Part shown: positions 14,986-23,893 of the stretch, one piece after another | How positions within the stretch are numbered: position 1 is the stretch's first letter | How the letters are laid out: each line of letters opens with the position of its first letter | The notes under the pieces: generated by a model | What the model was told of the DNA's origin: nothing | What the model saw: the letters and a program-made list of their open reading frames with translations, nothing else | Database searches by the model: none | NCBI GenBank assembly: GCA_963809245.1 | Contig: CAWEIU010000003.1 | Span: 682,001 to 746,000 of the forward strand | Source: Roseiarcus sp963809245 | GTDB lineage: Bacteria > Pseudomonadota > Alphaproteobacteria > Rhizobiales > Beijerinckiaceae | Reading direction: 5' to 3' | DNA length: 64,000 bases | Program-made: the position numbers and the translations under genes

Positions 14986-16365
14986 CTACATCCGCGCCAG
15001 CGCCCGCCCGAAGCGGTCGAACAGCGCCTCGATCTCCTTCTCGGTGATGATGAGCGGCGGGCAGAAGGCGATCACGTCGCCGATCGCGCGGATGATTAGG
15101 CCCTCCTCGTGGCAGAGTTCGGCGAGGCGCGCGCCGAACGACCCGGGCGGCGAGAAGGCAGCCTTCGTCGCCTTGTCGGCGACGAATTCGAGCGCGCCGA
15201 TGAGGCCGACGCCGCGCGCCTCGCCGACATTCGGGTGGTTTGCGAAGCTCTTGAGGCGTTCCTGGAAATGCGGCGCGAGGCGCGCGGCGTTTCCGACGAG
15301 ATCGCGCTCGGCGAAAATGTCGAGGTTCTCCATCGCGACCGCGGCGCCGACGGGGTGGCCGCTCGCGGTGAAGCCATGGGCGAAAACGCCGATCTTGTCC
15401 GAATGGTCGGCGAGCGCCTGATAGACCCGATCGGTGAAGAGGATCGCCGACAGCGGGAAATAGGATGAGGTGATCGCCTTCGAGACGACGAGGAAGTCGG
15501 GCTCGATGCCGTAGGTCTCGCAGCCGAACATGCGGCCGGTGCGGCCGAAGCCGGTGATCACTTCGTCCGCGACGACCAGCACGTCATGGCGCCGGCAGAC
15601 GGCCTGGATTTTCTCCCAGTAGGTGCGCGGCGGCGGCATCACGCCGCCCGCGCCCATGACCGGCTCGCCGATGAAGGCGGCGACGGTCTCCGGCCCTTCC
15701 GCGACGATCAGCGCTTCGAGCTCCTCGGCGAGGCGCGTCGCAAAGTCCTCTTCGCTCTCCCCGGGCAAGCCGTGGCGCCAATGGTTGGGGCACGAGACGT
15801 GCCGCACCATCGCCAGCGGCAGATCGAAGTCGCGATGAAACGCCGGCAGGCCGGTGAGGCTGCCCGAGGCGATGGTCACGCCGTGATAGCCGCGCTGGCG
15901 CGCGATGATCTTCTTCTTCTGGGGGCGGCCGAGGGCATTGTTGAAATACCAGATCATCTTCATCGTGAGGTCGTTCGCCTCCGACCCCGACGACGTGAAA
16001 TGGGCCTTGGCGAGCTTGCCCGGCGCCATCTTCACCAGCCGCTCGGCGAGCGCGGTCGCCGACGGATGCGACTTGTGGGAGAAGGAGTGGTAGTAGGGCA
16101 GCTTCTGCATCTGCGCCGCCGCAGCGGCCGCCAGACGCGGCTCGCCGAAGCCGACCGCGACGCTCCACAGGCCCGCGAGGCCCTCGATATAGTTTTTCCC
16201 CTGGTCGTCGAAGACGTAGATCCCCTCGCCGCGCTCAATCATCAAGGGGCCGACCTTCTCGTGTCGGCGGGCATTGGTCGCAGGATGAAAATAATAGGCG
16301 ATGTCGCGTGCGGCGAGCGAATTGGGAAGCGAGGTCAAGGCGGGCTCCATATCGAGGCCCGGCAT
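14986..16365 (-). CDS. Class III (PLP-dependent) aminotransferase
   Basis: The 459-residue class III aminotransferase has GIYVFDDQGKNYIEGLAGLW near the N-terminus, the phosphate-binding FTSSGSEANDLTMKMIW, RGYHGVTIASGSLTG, the aspartate contacting pyridoxal phosphate in VVADEVITGFGRTG, and the Schiff-base lysine in VVSKAITSSYFPLSAIL. Members use omega-amino acids, diamines or beta-alanine with pyruvate or 2-oxoglutarate as acceptor. Specificity cannot be assigned here. The gene is flanked by a MAPEG-type gene 54 bp upstream on the same strand. The start at 16365 gives a short, plausible N-terminal extension. Confidence 0.9.
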   Translation of the reverse strand: MPGLDMEPALTSLPNSLAARDIAYYFHPATNARRHEKVGPLMIERGEGIYVFDDQGKNYIEGLAGLWSVAVGFGEPRLAAAAAAQMQKLPYYHSFSHKSHPSATALAERLVKMAPGKLAKAHFTSSGSEANDLTMKMIWYFNNALGRPQKKKIIARQRGYHGVTIASGSLTGLPAFHRDFDLPLAMVRHVSCPNHWRHGLPGESEEDFATRLAEELEALIVAEGPETVAAFIGEPVMGAGGVMPPPRTYWEKIQAVCRRHDVLVVADEVITGFGRTGRMFGCETYGIEPDFLVVSKAITSSYFPLSAILFTDRVYQALADHSDKIGVFAHGFTASGHPVGAAVAMENLDIFAERDLVGNAARLAPHFQERLKSFANHPNVGEARGVGLIGALEFVADKATKAAFSPPGSFGARLAELCHEEGLIIRAIGDVIAFCPPLIITEKEIEALFDRFGRALARM

Positions 16366-16419
16366 TTGCGCTCACGGCGTCGCTCTTGTCCAGACGGCGC
16401 CGCCGGGAGACGCGGGCGC

Positions 16420-16812
16420 CTACCTGACGACCTCCCAGAAAAGGCCAACGACGCAAATGAAGCCCAAAGTGAAGACGATGGTTCGCACGTAGGGAACGCC
16501 GAGCCAGTAGACGACGGCGTGGGCGAGCCTCAGCCAGAAGAAGCTGACCGCCCAGAAGGCCGTCATCGCGTCGGCCTTGCCGGCGATATGGGCCACGACC
16601 ACGAGCGCGGCGAACGGCGCGAAGCTTTCGACAGCGTTGAGGTGGGCCCGGTCGGCGCGCTTGCCCCATAGCGGCAGCGAACGCGGCGCGGGATCGGTGT
16701 AATTGACCGGCTCGAGAAGCCCGTTCGTCATGACTTGGCCAACGATATAGGGAATCCAAAGCGCAGCCGTCAGCATCGCGGTGTAGGCTAGGTAGGTGAG
16801 ATCGGTTGTCAT
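16420..16812 (-). CDS. MAPEG-family small membrane protein
   Basis: The 130-residue protein has four hydrophobic helices (roughly residues 7-29, 62-80, 83-104 and 108-128) and the motif LNAVESFAPFAALVVVAH after helix one, which is the MAPEG hallmark (glutathione S-transferase and eicosanoid-type membrane proteins). It sits in the inner membrane. Bacterial members are mostly uncharacterised. An upstream GGAGG in the minus direction supports the ATG at 16812. It precedes the aminotransferase on the same strand. Confidence 0.85.
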   Translation of the reverse strand: MTTDLTYLAYTAMLTAALWIPYIVGQVMTNGLLEPVNYTDPAPRSLPLWGKRADRAHLNAVESFAPFAALVVVAHIAGKADAMTAFWAVSFFWLRLAHAVVYWLGVPYVRTIVFTLGFICVVGLFWEVVR

Positions 16813-17188
16813 GGCGCCCTCCTCCTTGAATTGCTTCTTGGCTGTCGCTCAACTTTCGCGAGGCAAACAAGTCCGAATCTGTCCCTCGCCTTACTGCGGC
16901 GCGAAGGATAACACGGCTTGGTTGTACGCACGGGGCAAATATCGGCGCGCGTCATTTCACGACCGGATCGTTTGGCCTCGGAAACGCGTGAGACTCCCTA
17001 AAAAATTAAAAGCGTCGCCTCATCGCCTCGCGCTTGTCGCGCGCTCAGTCCAATTCTAACAATAGCTTGATCCCCGGCGCGGCAGGGGGCGCCATGAAAG
17101 CGCTCAATTCGATCGACAGTTTCCCGCAGCGCCTGCGGCGGTGGAATCAAAAGGAAAGACGCCGATGGCGCGGCCGGGAGCGATACCT
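16813..17188. other. Divergent intergenic region without recognised features
   Basis: This 376-bp gap lies between the MAPEG gene (leftward) and tam (rightward). Short AT-rich patches such as TAAAAAATTAAAAG near 17000 may hold promoters, but no motif or gene is convincing. Confidence 0.4.
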
Positions 17189-17992
17189 ATGTCCTACAAT
17201 TCCGCCCGGCCGGCGACGGATTGGGACACTGCGCTCTATCTGAAGTTCGAGGCCGAGCGCACCCAACCGGCGCGCGACCTCCTGGCGCGTGTCGCCGGTT
17301 CGCCGCGTCGCATCGTCGATCTGGGCTGCGGCCCCGGCACCAGCACGCGGCTTCTCGGCGAACGCTTCCCGGACGCGGAAATTCTCGCCATCGACAGTTC
17401 TGAGCCGATGCTCGCCGAAGCGCGCCGGCGCCTGCCGCATGTCCGGTTCGAACACGCCGATATCGCGAGCTGGAGCCCGGTCGAGCCGCCCGATCTCATT
17501 TTCGCCAACGCCGCGCTGCAATGGCTGCCCGATCACGAATCCTTGTTCCCTCGCCTCCTGTCGCATCTCGCGGACAACGGCGTTCTCGCCGTCCAGATGC
17601 CCGACAATCGCCAGGAGCCGAGCCACGCGCTGATGCGCCTGATCGCCGCCGATGGGCCTTGGGCCGACCGGCTGGTGCCGATCGCCAAGACGCGGGCGGT
17701 GATCGCGACGCATCTCGACTACTACAATTGGTTGCAGCCGCTGAGCGCCGCGCTCGACATCTGGCAGTCGACCTACGTTCACCCGATGCCGGGCGTTGGC
17801 GCGGTGGTCGATTGGTTCCGCGGCAGCGCGCTGCGGCCGTTCCTCAACCCGCTCGACATCTGCGAGCGCGAGGAGTTCATCGCCCGCTACATGCACGAGC
17901 TCGCGGCGGCCTACGGCGTCGAAGAAGGGAGCGCATTGTTGTTCCTCTATCCGCGCCTCTTCATCCACGCGCGCAAGCGCGCCGGCGCCTGA
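17189..17992 (+). CDS. tam: Trans-aconitate 2-methyltransferase
   Basis: The 267-residue class I methyltransferase has SAM motif I IVDLGCGPGTSTRLL, motif II ILAIDSSEPMLAEA and FANAALQWLPDHESLFPRLL. Its C-terminal half (MPDNRQEPSHALMRLIA and LDYYNWLQPLSAALDIWQ) is characteristic of Tam, which methylates trans-aconitate that would otherwise inhibit aconitase. I use the ATG at 17189, with GGGAG eight bases upstream and the family N-terminus MSYNSARPATDWD; earlier in-frame ATGs at 17141 and 17165 lack this context. It is followed after 10 bp by tlyA. Confidence 0.85.
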   Translation: MSYNSARPATDWDTALYLKFEAERTQPARDLLARVAGSPRRIVDLGCGPGTSTRLLGERFPDAEILAIDSSEPMLAEARRRLPHVRFEHADIASWSPVEPPDLIFANAALQWLPDHESLFPRLLSHLADNGVLAVQMPDNRQEPSHALMRLIAADGPWADRLVPIAKTRAVIATHLDYYNWLQPLSAALDIWQSTYVHPMPGVGAVVDWFRGSALRPFLNPLDICEREEFIARYMHELAAAYGVEEGSALLFLYPRLFIHARKRAGA

Positions 17993-18002
17993 GCGAGACG
18001 TC

Positions 18003-18725
18003 ATGCGCAAACGCGCCGATGTGCTGCTGACGGAGCGCGGCTTCTTTGCGAGCCGCGCGCGAGCGCAGGAGGCGATCGCCGCCGGCCTCGTGAGCGCGGA
18101 CGGCGTCGTGGTGCGCAAGGCGTCCGAAGCGCTCGCGCCCGACGTCGACATCCGCGCCGAAGCGCCGCATCCCTGGGTTTCGCGCGGCGGGGTGAAGCTC
18201 GCCGCCGCGCTCGACGCCTTTGCGCTCGATCCGGCGGGGCTCGACTGTCTCGACGTCGGCGCTTCGACCGGCGGCTTCACCAACGTGCTGCTGTCGCGCG
18301 GCGCCCGTTTCGTCGTCAGCGTCGACGTCGGCCACGGCCAGTTCGCCTCGAAGTTGGCTGCCGATCCGCGCGTCAAGCTCTATGAAGGGCTCGACGCGCG
18401 TCACCTCACGCGCGAAATCGCCGGCGCGCCGCAGGCCATCGTCTGCGACGTCAGCTTCATCTCGCAGCGGCTCGTGCTGCCGGTCGCGCTCGCCCTCGCG
18501 GCTCGGCCGGCCTGGCTCGTCAGCTTGGTCAAGCCGCAATTCGAGGCGGGACGCGACCACGTCGTCAAAGGCGCGGTCAAGGACCCGGCCGCGCTCGCGC
18601 GCGCCTGCGACGCCGTGCGCGCCTCGGTCGAGAGCTTCGGCTGGACCAGCCTCGGGCTCATCCCCTCGCCGATTGCAGGCGGCGACGGCGCGCGCGAATT
18701 CCTATATGCCGCCCGGCATGGATGA
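18003..18725 (+). CDS. tlyA: TlyA-family rRNA 2'-O-methyltransferase
   Basis: The 240-residue protein has an N-terminal S4 RNA-binding domain (RADVLLTERGFFASRARAQE, then AIAAGLVSADG) and an FtsJ-like methyltransferase (HPWVSRGGVKLAAALDAF, CLDVGASTGGFTNVLL, VSVDVGHGQ, AIVCDVSFIS, LVKPQFEAGRD). TlyA methylates 16S and 23S rRNA riboses in mycobacteria; in proteobacteria the role is inferred. It starts 10 bp after tam, and its stop lies within the start region of the next RNA methyltransferase, so the three form one translational unit. Confidence 0.9.
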   Translation: MRKRADVLLTERGFFASRARAQEAIAAGLVSADGVVVRKASEALAPDVDIRAEAPHPWVSRGGVKLAAALDAFALDPAGLDCLDVGASTGGFTNVLLSRGARFVVSVDVGHGQFASKLAADPRVKLYEGLDARHLTREIAGAPQAIVCDVSFISQRLVLPVALALAARPAWLVSLVKPQFEAGRDHVVKGAVKDPAALARACDAVRASVESFGWTSLGLIPSPIAGGDGAREFLYAARHG

Positions 18726-19983
18726 AACGACGCACGAACTGACCATCGTAGGCCTCAACGAACGCGGCGAGGGGCTCGCCGAGGACGGAACGATTGCGCC
18801 CGGCGCGCTGCCAGGCGAGCGCGTCCGGGTCGCCGCCGAGGGGCGCCGCGCGCTTTTGATCGAGGTCCTGACCGCCAGCCCTGAGCGGGCGCAGCCATTC
18901 TGCCCGCATTACAGCCTTTGCGGCGGCTGCGCCGCCCAGCACATGAGCCAGGGCCTCTACGGCGAATGGAAGCGCGACAGCGTCGCGCGCGCCCTTCGTA
19001 AGGCGCGCGTCGAGGCGACGGTCGGCCCGCTCGTCGATGCGCATGGCGAGGGGCGCAGGCGCGCGACGTTCCATTCCCGGATCGAAGAGGATGGGCGCGA
19101 GCGCGTCGGTTTCATGCGCGCCCGCGCGCACGACATCGTCGCGATCGACGCCTGCCCGCTCTTCAGTCCCGACATGGCGGGGGCGGTCGAAGCGGCGGCG
19201 GCGCTCGCCGCGGATGTGCGCGGCATGCGCAAGCCGCTCGACATCCAGGCGACGGCGACGCTCGCGGGGCTCGATTTCGATCTGCGCGGCTCCGGGCCGC
19301 TCGAGGCGTGGGCGCACCGCAAGCTCGTCGAGACGGCGCAACGCCTCGACCTGGCGCGTGTCGCCAATCACGGCGAGGTCGTCATCGAGCGGCGGGCGCC
19401 GCAAATCGCGTTCGGCGCCGCACGCGTGACGCCCCCGCCCGGCGGCTTTCTTCAGGCGACAGTGGCGGGCGAACAGGCGCTGGCCGAAGGAGCGCTGAAC
19501 GCGCTGAAGGGCGCGCGGCGCGTCGCCGATCTCTTTTGCGGCGCGGGCGCCTTCGCGCTGCGCCTCGCCGAGCGAAGCGAAGTCTTCGCCGCCGATGCGG
19601 ACGCCGCCGCGATTGCGGCGTTGAAGCGCGGCGCGGGTGAAACACAGGGCCTCAGGACCGTCAGGGCCGAGCGGCGCGATCTCTTCCACCGTCCCCTCAG
19701 CGCGCCGGAACTCGACGCCTTCGACGGCGTCGTGTTCGATCCGCCGCGCGCGGGCGCTCAGGCGCAGGCGCAGGCGCTCGCAGCAAGCCGCGTTCCCGTC
19801 GTCGTCGCCATTTCCTGCAACGCCGAGAGCTTCGCGCGGGACGCCCGCATTCTTGTTGAGGGCGGTTACGCTCTCGGCGAGGTGACGCCGCTTGACCAGT
19901 TCCGCTTTTCCCCTCATGTCGAAATTCTTGCGACGTTCCGGCGCCCGCCGGCGAAGCGTCGCCCAAGAGGATTGCTCGGGTGA
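18718..19983 (+). CDS. TrmA/RlmD-type RNA (uracil-5-)-methyltransferase
   Basis: The 421-residue enzyme has an N-terminal TRAM-like strand region (TIVGLNERGEGLAEDG), an iron-sulfur type cysteine cluster CPHYSLCGGCAAQHM, a SAM motif I LFCGAGAFALRLAE, a motif IV VFDPPRAGAQ and the catalytic SCNAESFARD. These identify the RlmC/RlmD/TrmA family, which makes 5-methyluridine in rRNA or tRNA. It could equally be the rRNA enzyme replacing RlmD. The start at 18718 overlaps the tlyA stop by eight bases; an ATG at 18706 is also possible. Its stop overlaps the next start by four bases. Confidence 0.88.
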   Translation: MDETTHELTIVGLNERGEGLAEDGTIAPGALPGERVRVAAEGRRALLIEVLTASPERAQPFCPHYSLCGGCAAQHMSQGLYGEWKRDSVARALRKARVEATVGPLVDAHGEGRRRATFHSRIEEDGRERVGFMRARAHDIVAIDACPLFSPDMAGAVEAAAALAADVRGMRKPLDIQATATLAGLDFDLRGSGPLEAWAHRKLVETAQRLDLARVANHGEVVIERRAPQIAFGAARVTPPPGGFLQATVAGEQALAEGALNALKGARRVADLFCGAGAFALRLAERSEVFAADADAAAIAALKRGAGETQGLRTVRAERRDLFHRPLSAPELDAFDGVVFDPPRAGAQAQAQALAASRVPVVVAISCNAESFARDARILVEGGYALGEVTPLDQFRFSPHVEILATFRRPPAKRRPRGLLG

Positions 19984-21401
19984 ACGATAGCTCCAACACC
20001 GCCGCCCCGTTGGAAGCGCTGGCGCGCATCGTCGGCCAAGCGCATGTGCTCACCGACCCGGCGCTGATTGCGTCGCATCTCGAGGAGCCGCGCGGCCTCT
20101 ATCGCGGCCGGACATTGGCGCTGGTGCGCCCCGCCGATACGCGCGAGGTCGCGGCCGTCGTCGCCTATTGCAATACGGCCCGCATTCCGCTGGTGCCGCA
20201 AGGCGGCAACACCGGCCTCGTCGGCGGCCAGACGCCGGATGAGAGCGGCCGCGAGATCATCCTGTCGCTGCGCCGTCTCAACCGCATCCGTGAGATCGAC
20301 CCGCTCGCCGACGCGATGATCGTCGAAGCCGGGGTGACGCTCGCCGAGGCGCAGGCCGCGGCGGCCGGCGCCGATCGCCTGTTTCCCCTCTCGCTCGCCT
20401 CGGAGGGAAGCTGCACGATCGGCGGCAATCTGGCGACCAACGCGGGCGGCGTCGCGGTGCTCGCCTATGGCAACGCCCGCGACCTGACGACCGGGATCGA
20501 AGTGGTGCTGGCGGACGGGCGCGTAGTCGAAGCGCTCAGCAAGTTGCGCAAGGACAACACCGGCTACGATTTGAAGAATCTCTTCATCGGCGCCGAAGGC
20601 ACGCTCGGAATCATCACCGCGGCGGCGTTGAAGCTGTTCCCGCGCCCGCGCTCGCGCTCGACCGCCTTCGTCGGCCTCGCCGATCCACATCGCGCGCTCG
20701 CGTTGCTGCAAATGGCGCGCGAGCGGATCGGCCAAGGCTTGACCAGCTTCGAATTGATGCCGCGCATCGGATTGGAGTTCTCGCTTTCCTATCGGCCGAC
20801 CCTGCGCGATCCGCTCGCCGGGCGCCACGCCTGGTATGTGCTGGTCGAAGCCTCGTCGCAGACCGAGGGCGGCCTCGACGACGCGATGACGGAGCTGCTC
20901 GGCGCCGCGCTCGAACGTGAGATCATCGATGACGCCAGCCTCGCCGTTTCGCTCGACCAGCGCGATGCGTTCTGGGCGATTCGCGAAGACCTGTCCGACG
21001 CGCAAAAACCGCAGGGCGGATCAATCAAGCACGACGTCTCCGTGCCCGTCGGCGCCGTGCCGGCGTTCATCGACGAGGCGAGCGCGGCGGTCGAGGCCTT
21101 CATGCCGGGCGCGCGCGTCGTCGCCTTTGGCCATCTCGGCGACGGCAATATCCACTTCAACGTCAGCCAGCCCGTCGGCGCGGACAAGCAGGCTTTTCTC
21201 GATCAATGGAGCGCGATGAACGAGGTCGTGCACGCGGTCGTGGCGCGCCATTCGGGGTCGATCTCAGCCGAGCACGGCATCGGCCGCCTCAAGCGCGACC
21301 TGCTCGCGGAAACCAAAGACCCGGTCGCGCTCGACGTCATGCGCAAACTCAAGTCAGCGCTCGACCCGCACGGGATCCTGAATCCTGGCAAGGTTCTATA
21401 G
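19980..21401 (+). CDS. FAD-linked D-2-hydroxyacid dehydrogenase (D-2-hydroxyglutarate dehydrogenase-like)
   Basis: The 473-residue protein of the GlcD/D2HGDH family has the FAD-binding PCMH domain with VPQGGNTGLVGGQTPDESG and LASEGSCTIGGNLATNAGG, and the C-terminal oxidase domain with VAFGHLGDGNIHFNVSQP and SAEHGIGRLKRD, which supplies substrate and metal ligands. Likely substrates are D-2-hydroxyglutarate or D-lactate, with electrons passing to an electron-transfer flavoprotein or quinone. It uses a GTG start overlapping the preceding stop, so it is co-translated with the RNA methyltransferase genes. There is no obvious functional link to them. Confidence 0.88.
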   Translation: MNDSSNTAAPLEALARIVGQAHVLTDPALIASHLEEPRGLYRGRTLALVRPADTREVAAVVAYCNTARIPLVPQGGNTGLVGGQTPDESGREIILSLRRLNRIREIDPLADAMIVEAGVTLAEAQAAAAGADRLFPLSLASEGSCTIGGNLATNAGGVAVLAYGNARDLTTGIEVVLADGRVVEALSKLRKDNTGYDLKNLFIGAEGTLGIITAAALKLFPRPRSRSTAFVGLADPHRALALLQMARERIGQGLTSFELMPRIGLEFSLSYRPTLRDPLAGRHAWYVLVEASSQTEGGLDDAMTELLGAALEREIIDDASLAVSLDQRDAFWAIREDLSDAQKPQGGSIKHDVSVPVGAVPAFIDEASAAVEAFMPGARVVAFGHLGDGNIHFNVSQPVGADKQAFLDQWSAMNEVVHAVVARHSGSISAEHGIGRLKRDLLAETKDPVALDVMRKLKSALDPHGILNPGKVL

Positions 21402-21437
21402 CGCCGGTTCCATCCGCCCGCCTCGCCGTGAGGCGTT

Positions 21438-21998
21438 TCAGACGAGGGGCGGCGGGGCGTCGCCCGCCCCGAGCGGACGCTGCATGATCGGCGTGTCGAC
21501 CCAGCGGCCGAGCTTGAAGCCGACGGAACGCAATGTGCCGACCAACGCGAAGCCGTGGCGCCGGTGCAGCCCGATCGAGGCGCTGTTGGCGCTGTCGCCG
21601 ATCACCGCGAGCATCTGACGCCACGGGCCGGCTTCGCAGCGCGCGATCAACGCGCCAAGCAACGCGCTCCCGACGCCGCGCCCGGCGCAGCCCTCGGCGA
21701 CATAGACGGAATCCTCGAGCGCGTAGCGATAGGCGGGCCGCGGCCGATAAGCCGTCGCATAGCAGTAGCCGACGACTTCGCCTCGGGTTTCGGCGACGAG
21801 GTAAGGCAGACCGAGATCCAGCGACGCGAGCCTCCGCGCGGCCATCTCCACAACCGACGGCGGCGTCTCCTCGAAGGTCGCGAGCCCGCGCAGCACGTGC
21901 GGCGTGTAGATGCGCTGCACCGCAGCCATGTCGGCCTCCTCGGCGTCGCGAACCTCAAGGTCGGCGCGCTCGCGCTGCGATCCAGGCTGTTCATTCAT
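21438..21998 (-). CDS. GNAT acetyltransferase (phosphinothricin/L-amino-acid N-acetyltransferase type)
   Basis: The 186-residue GNAT protein begins its fold at LEVRDAEEADMAAVQRIYTP and has the acetyl-CoA loop SVYVAEGCAGRGVGSALLGAL and the late strand SIGLHRRHGFALVGTLRSVG. This is the PAT/YncA arrangement of enzymes acetylating phosphinothricin, methionine sulfoximine or related amino acids. The start at 21998 is supported by GGGAGGG about eight bases upstream; the open frame to 22109 is rejected. It diverges from the LysE gene across about 100 bp. Confidence 0.85.
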   Translation of the reverse strand: MNEQPGSQRERADLEVRDAEEADMAAVQRIYTPHVLRGLATFEETPPSVVEMAARRLASLDLGLPYLVAETRGEVVGYCYATAYRPRPAYRYALEDSVYVAEGCAGRGVGSALLGALIARCEAGPWRQMLAVIGDSANSASIGLHRRHGFALVGTLRSVGFKLGRWVDTPIMQRPLGAGDAPPPLV

Positions 21999-22100
21999 GT
22001 CTCGACCCTCCCCTTCGCCTCGAAGCTTGCCGCGCCGCTCGGGCGCCTTATGCTCGCGCCTGTCCGCAGCGATGCGCGCTGCCGCCGGGGGGATCGACCT

Positions 22101-22733
22101 TTGCCTCATTTCGCCAGTTGGATCGCCTTCGCGCTCGTCGCGCTCGGCATGGTGCTGACGCCCGGCCCTAACATGGTCTACCTCATTTCGCGCTCGATTT
22201 GTCAGGGGCCGGCCGCGGGGCTCGTGTCGCTCGGCGGCGTCGCGCTCGGCTTCGTCGTCTACATGGTTTGCGCTGCCCTCGGCATCACCGCCTTGGTGCT
22301 GGCGGTTCCCTACGCCTATGACGCCCTGAGGTTCGCCGGCGCGCTATATCTCCTCCATCTCGCCTGGCAGGCATTGAGGCCCGGCGGGCGCTCGCCATTC
22401 CAAGTGCGCAGCCTGCCGCGCGACGGAGCGGGACGACTGTTCACGATGGGCCTCGTCACCAACCTGCTCAATCCCAAGGTCGCCGTGATGTATCTGTCGC
22501 TGCTGCCGCAGTTCATCGACCCGAAGCTCGGCGGCCTGCTCAGCCAATCGCTCGTCTTGGGCTCCACGCAAATCGTCATCAGCGTCACGGTCAATGCGGC
22601 GATCGCCGTGATGGCCGGCTCGATCGCGGCGTTCCTGGCCGAACGGCCGGCTTGGACGACCGTTCAGCGCTGGCTGATGGGAACCGTGCTCGTCGGCCTC
22701 GCGGTCAGAATGGCCGCCGACGCGCGGCGATAG
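22101..22733 (+). CDS. LysE/RhtB-family amino-acid exporter
   Basis: The 210-residue inner-membrane protein starts with a TTG at 22101, eight bases after GGGGGG; no ATG lies near the first conserved residues. The family signature is clear: LGMVLTPGPNMVYLISRSI in helix one and MGLVTNLLNPKVAVMYLSLL mid-protein, with about six hydrophobic helices. LysE/RhtB transporters export lysine, threonine, homoserine or their analogues. Pairing with a divergent amino-acid-type acetyltransferase suggests detoxification of an amino-acid analogue, as inference only. Confidence 0.88.
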   Translation: MPHFASWIAFALVALGMVLTPGPNMVYLISRSICQGPAAGLVSLGGVALGFVVYMVCAALGITALVLAVPYAYDALRFAGALYLLHLAWQALRPGGRSPFQVRSLPRDGAGRLFTMGLVTNLLNPKVAVMYLSLLPQFIDPKLGGLLSQSLVLGSTQIVISVTVNAAIAVMAGSIAAFLAERPAWTTVQRWLMGTVLVGLAVRMAADARR

Positions 22734-22837
22734 AAGTTCCCCAACGACCTCTTGAATCTGGGTGAAGTTCTTTGACGCACGCGGTTGCGTTAGAATGCGG
22801 GCGATTCGACGAGAAACACACGCGCGCGAGTGGACCC

Positions 22838-23605
22838 ATGCGCCGAAGATCTGCGGCCAGGCTGGGCCGCGCCGGAATATTTGCGCTGATCGTCGCCTTG
22901 GCGCCGCCTGTCGCGCGCGCGGCCAATGGCCCCTGCGCGCCGATACGCTTCGAAGACGCCGATTATTCCATCTGCAGGTTCGACGTCCGCCGCGACGACA
23001 TTCGCCTCTATTGGAAGGACGCCGCCGGCAAGCCCTATGCGAATTTCAGCACTCTTGCACAGACGCTGAAGGAGCGCGGGCGCGCGTTGCGCTTTGCGAT
23101 GAACGCCGGCATGTTTGAGACGGATCTGTCGCCGGTCGGCCTGTTCGTCGAAAATGGCCGGCGCATTCGGCCCGCCGACACGCGCGCAGGCGAGAGCAAC
23201 TTTCATCTCAAGCCGAATGGCGTTTTCTGGATCGGCGAGTCGAGCGCGGGCGTCACCGAGACCTCGCGCTATCTCGCCAATCCGCCCGCGGCCCGCTTCG
23301 CCACGCAATCGGGACCGATGCTGGTGATCGACGGGCGCATCCATCCCAAGATCCTTCCGACGGGAACCTCGGAGAAGGTGCGCAATGGCGTCTGCGTGCG
23401 CGATGGGGCGACGGCGGTGTTCGCGATCTCGGAGACGTCGGTGACGTTCAACGCCTTTGCGCGGCTCTTCCGCGACGCGCTCGGCTGTTCGAACGCGCTG
23501 TTCCTCGACGGCTCGGTGTCCTCGCTTTATGCGCCCGAGCTCGGCCGCGACGACGAATTCTCGCCGCTCGGACCGATCGTCGGCGTCACCGCGCCGGCGC
23601 CATAG
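22838..23605 (+). CDS. Secreted phosphodiester glycosidase-like protein (NAGPA/DUF2233)
   Basis: The 255-residue product has a signal peptide (arginine-rich MRRRSAARLGRAG, hydrophobic core, then APPVARA before AANGP), so it is exported to the periplasm. The mature part shows the NAGPA-domain blocks FAMNAGMF, PVGLFVENGRRI, NFHLKPNGVFWIG, SGPMLVIDGRIHP, RNGVCVRDGATAVFAIS and ALFLDGSVSSLYAPEL. The family includes GlcNAc-1-phosphodiester glycosidases; bacterial roles are largely unknown. I use the ATG at 22838, which gives a normal signal peptide; an upstream ATG at 22772 would bury it. The dispersed 90-bp repeat follows within 10 bp. Confidence 0.82.
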   Translation: MRRRSAARLGRAGIFALIVALAPPVARAANGPCAPIRFEDADYSICRFDVRRDDIRLYWKDAAGKPYANFSTLAQTLKERGRALRFAMNAGMFETDLSPVGLFVENGRRIRPADTRAGESNFHLKPNGVFWIGESSAGVTETSRYLANPPAARFATQSGPMLVIDGRIHPKILPTGTSEKVRNGVCVRDGATAVFAISETSVTFNAFARLFRDALGCSNALFLDGSVSSLYAPELGRDDEFSPLGPIVGVTAPAP

Positions 23606-23614
23606 AGCCTTCCC

Positions 23615-23711
23615 GTCATTGCGAGCGAAACGACGCAATCGATCTGCGCCGACGGCGCGAGCGGAAGAAGGGATTGCCTCGCAGCTCACGCTCCTCGCAA
23701 TGACGATCCAA
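23615..23711. repeat. Dispersed repeat copy 2 (GTCATTGCGAG...CTCGCAATGAC)
   Basis: This is the second copy of the 90-bp element found at 2840. The ends GTCATTGCGAG and CTCGCAATGAC are a perfect 11-bp inverted repeat here. It is followed by the same GATCCAA. It lies just past the phosphodiester glycosidase stop; about 100 bp of feature-poor sequence follow. Confidence 0.8.
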
Positions 23712-23818
23712 CGCAATTGCAGACGGCTCTCGCATCGCCTGCGTCACGGAATCGCTTCGCTCAGCATGCAATGACCGAAGCGGTTCAAAGCGCTCCAACT
23801 CACGAAGAAAAAGTCAAA

Positions 23819-23843
23819 CGGCCCCGGTGTCGCTCCGGGGCCG
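23819..23843 (-). terminator. Rho-independent terminator of the first porin
   Basis: CGGCCCCGG pairs with CCGGGGCCG around a 7-base loop, 50 bp past the porin stop. On the minus strand the stem is followed by TTTGACTTTTT. Confidence 0.8.
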
Positions 23844-23893
23844 CAAGATAGAGCGGCGATTTGAAATGATCGCATCGCCGCGCAATCAGGCGA

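Noticed and set aside
12726..15047. 773-residue plus-strand ORF
   Set aside because: It lies antisense to guaA and vsr, and is rich in Arg/Asp/Ala typical of GC-rich shadow frames; guaA matches its family fully.
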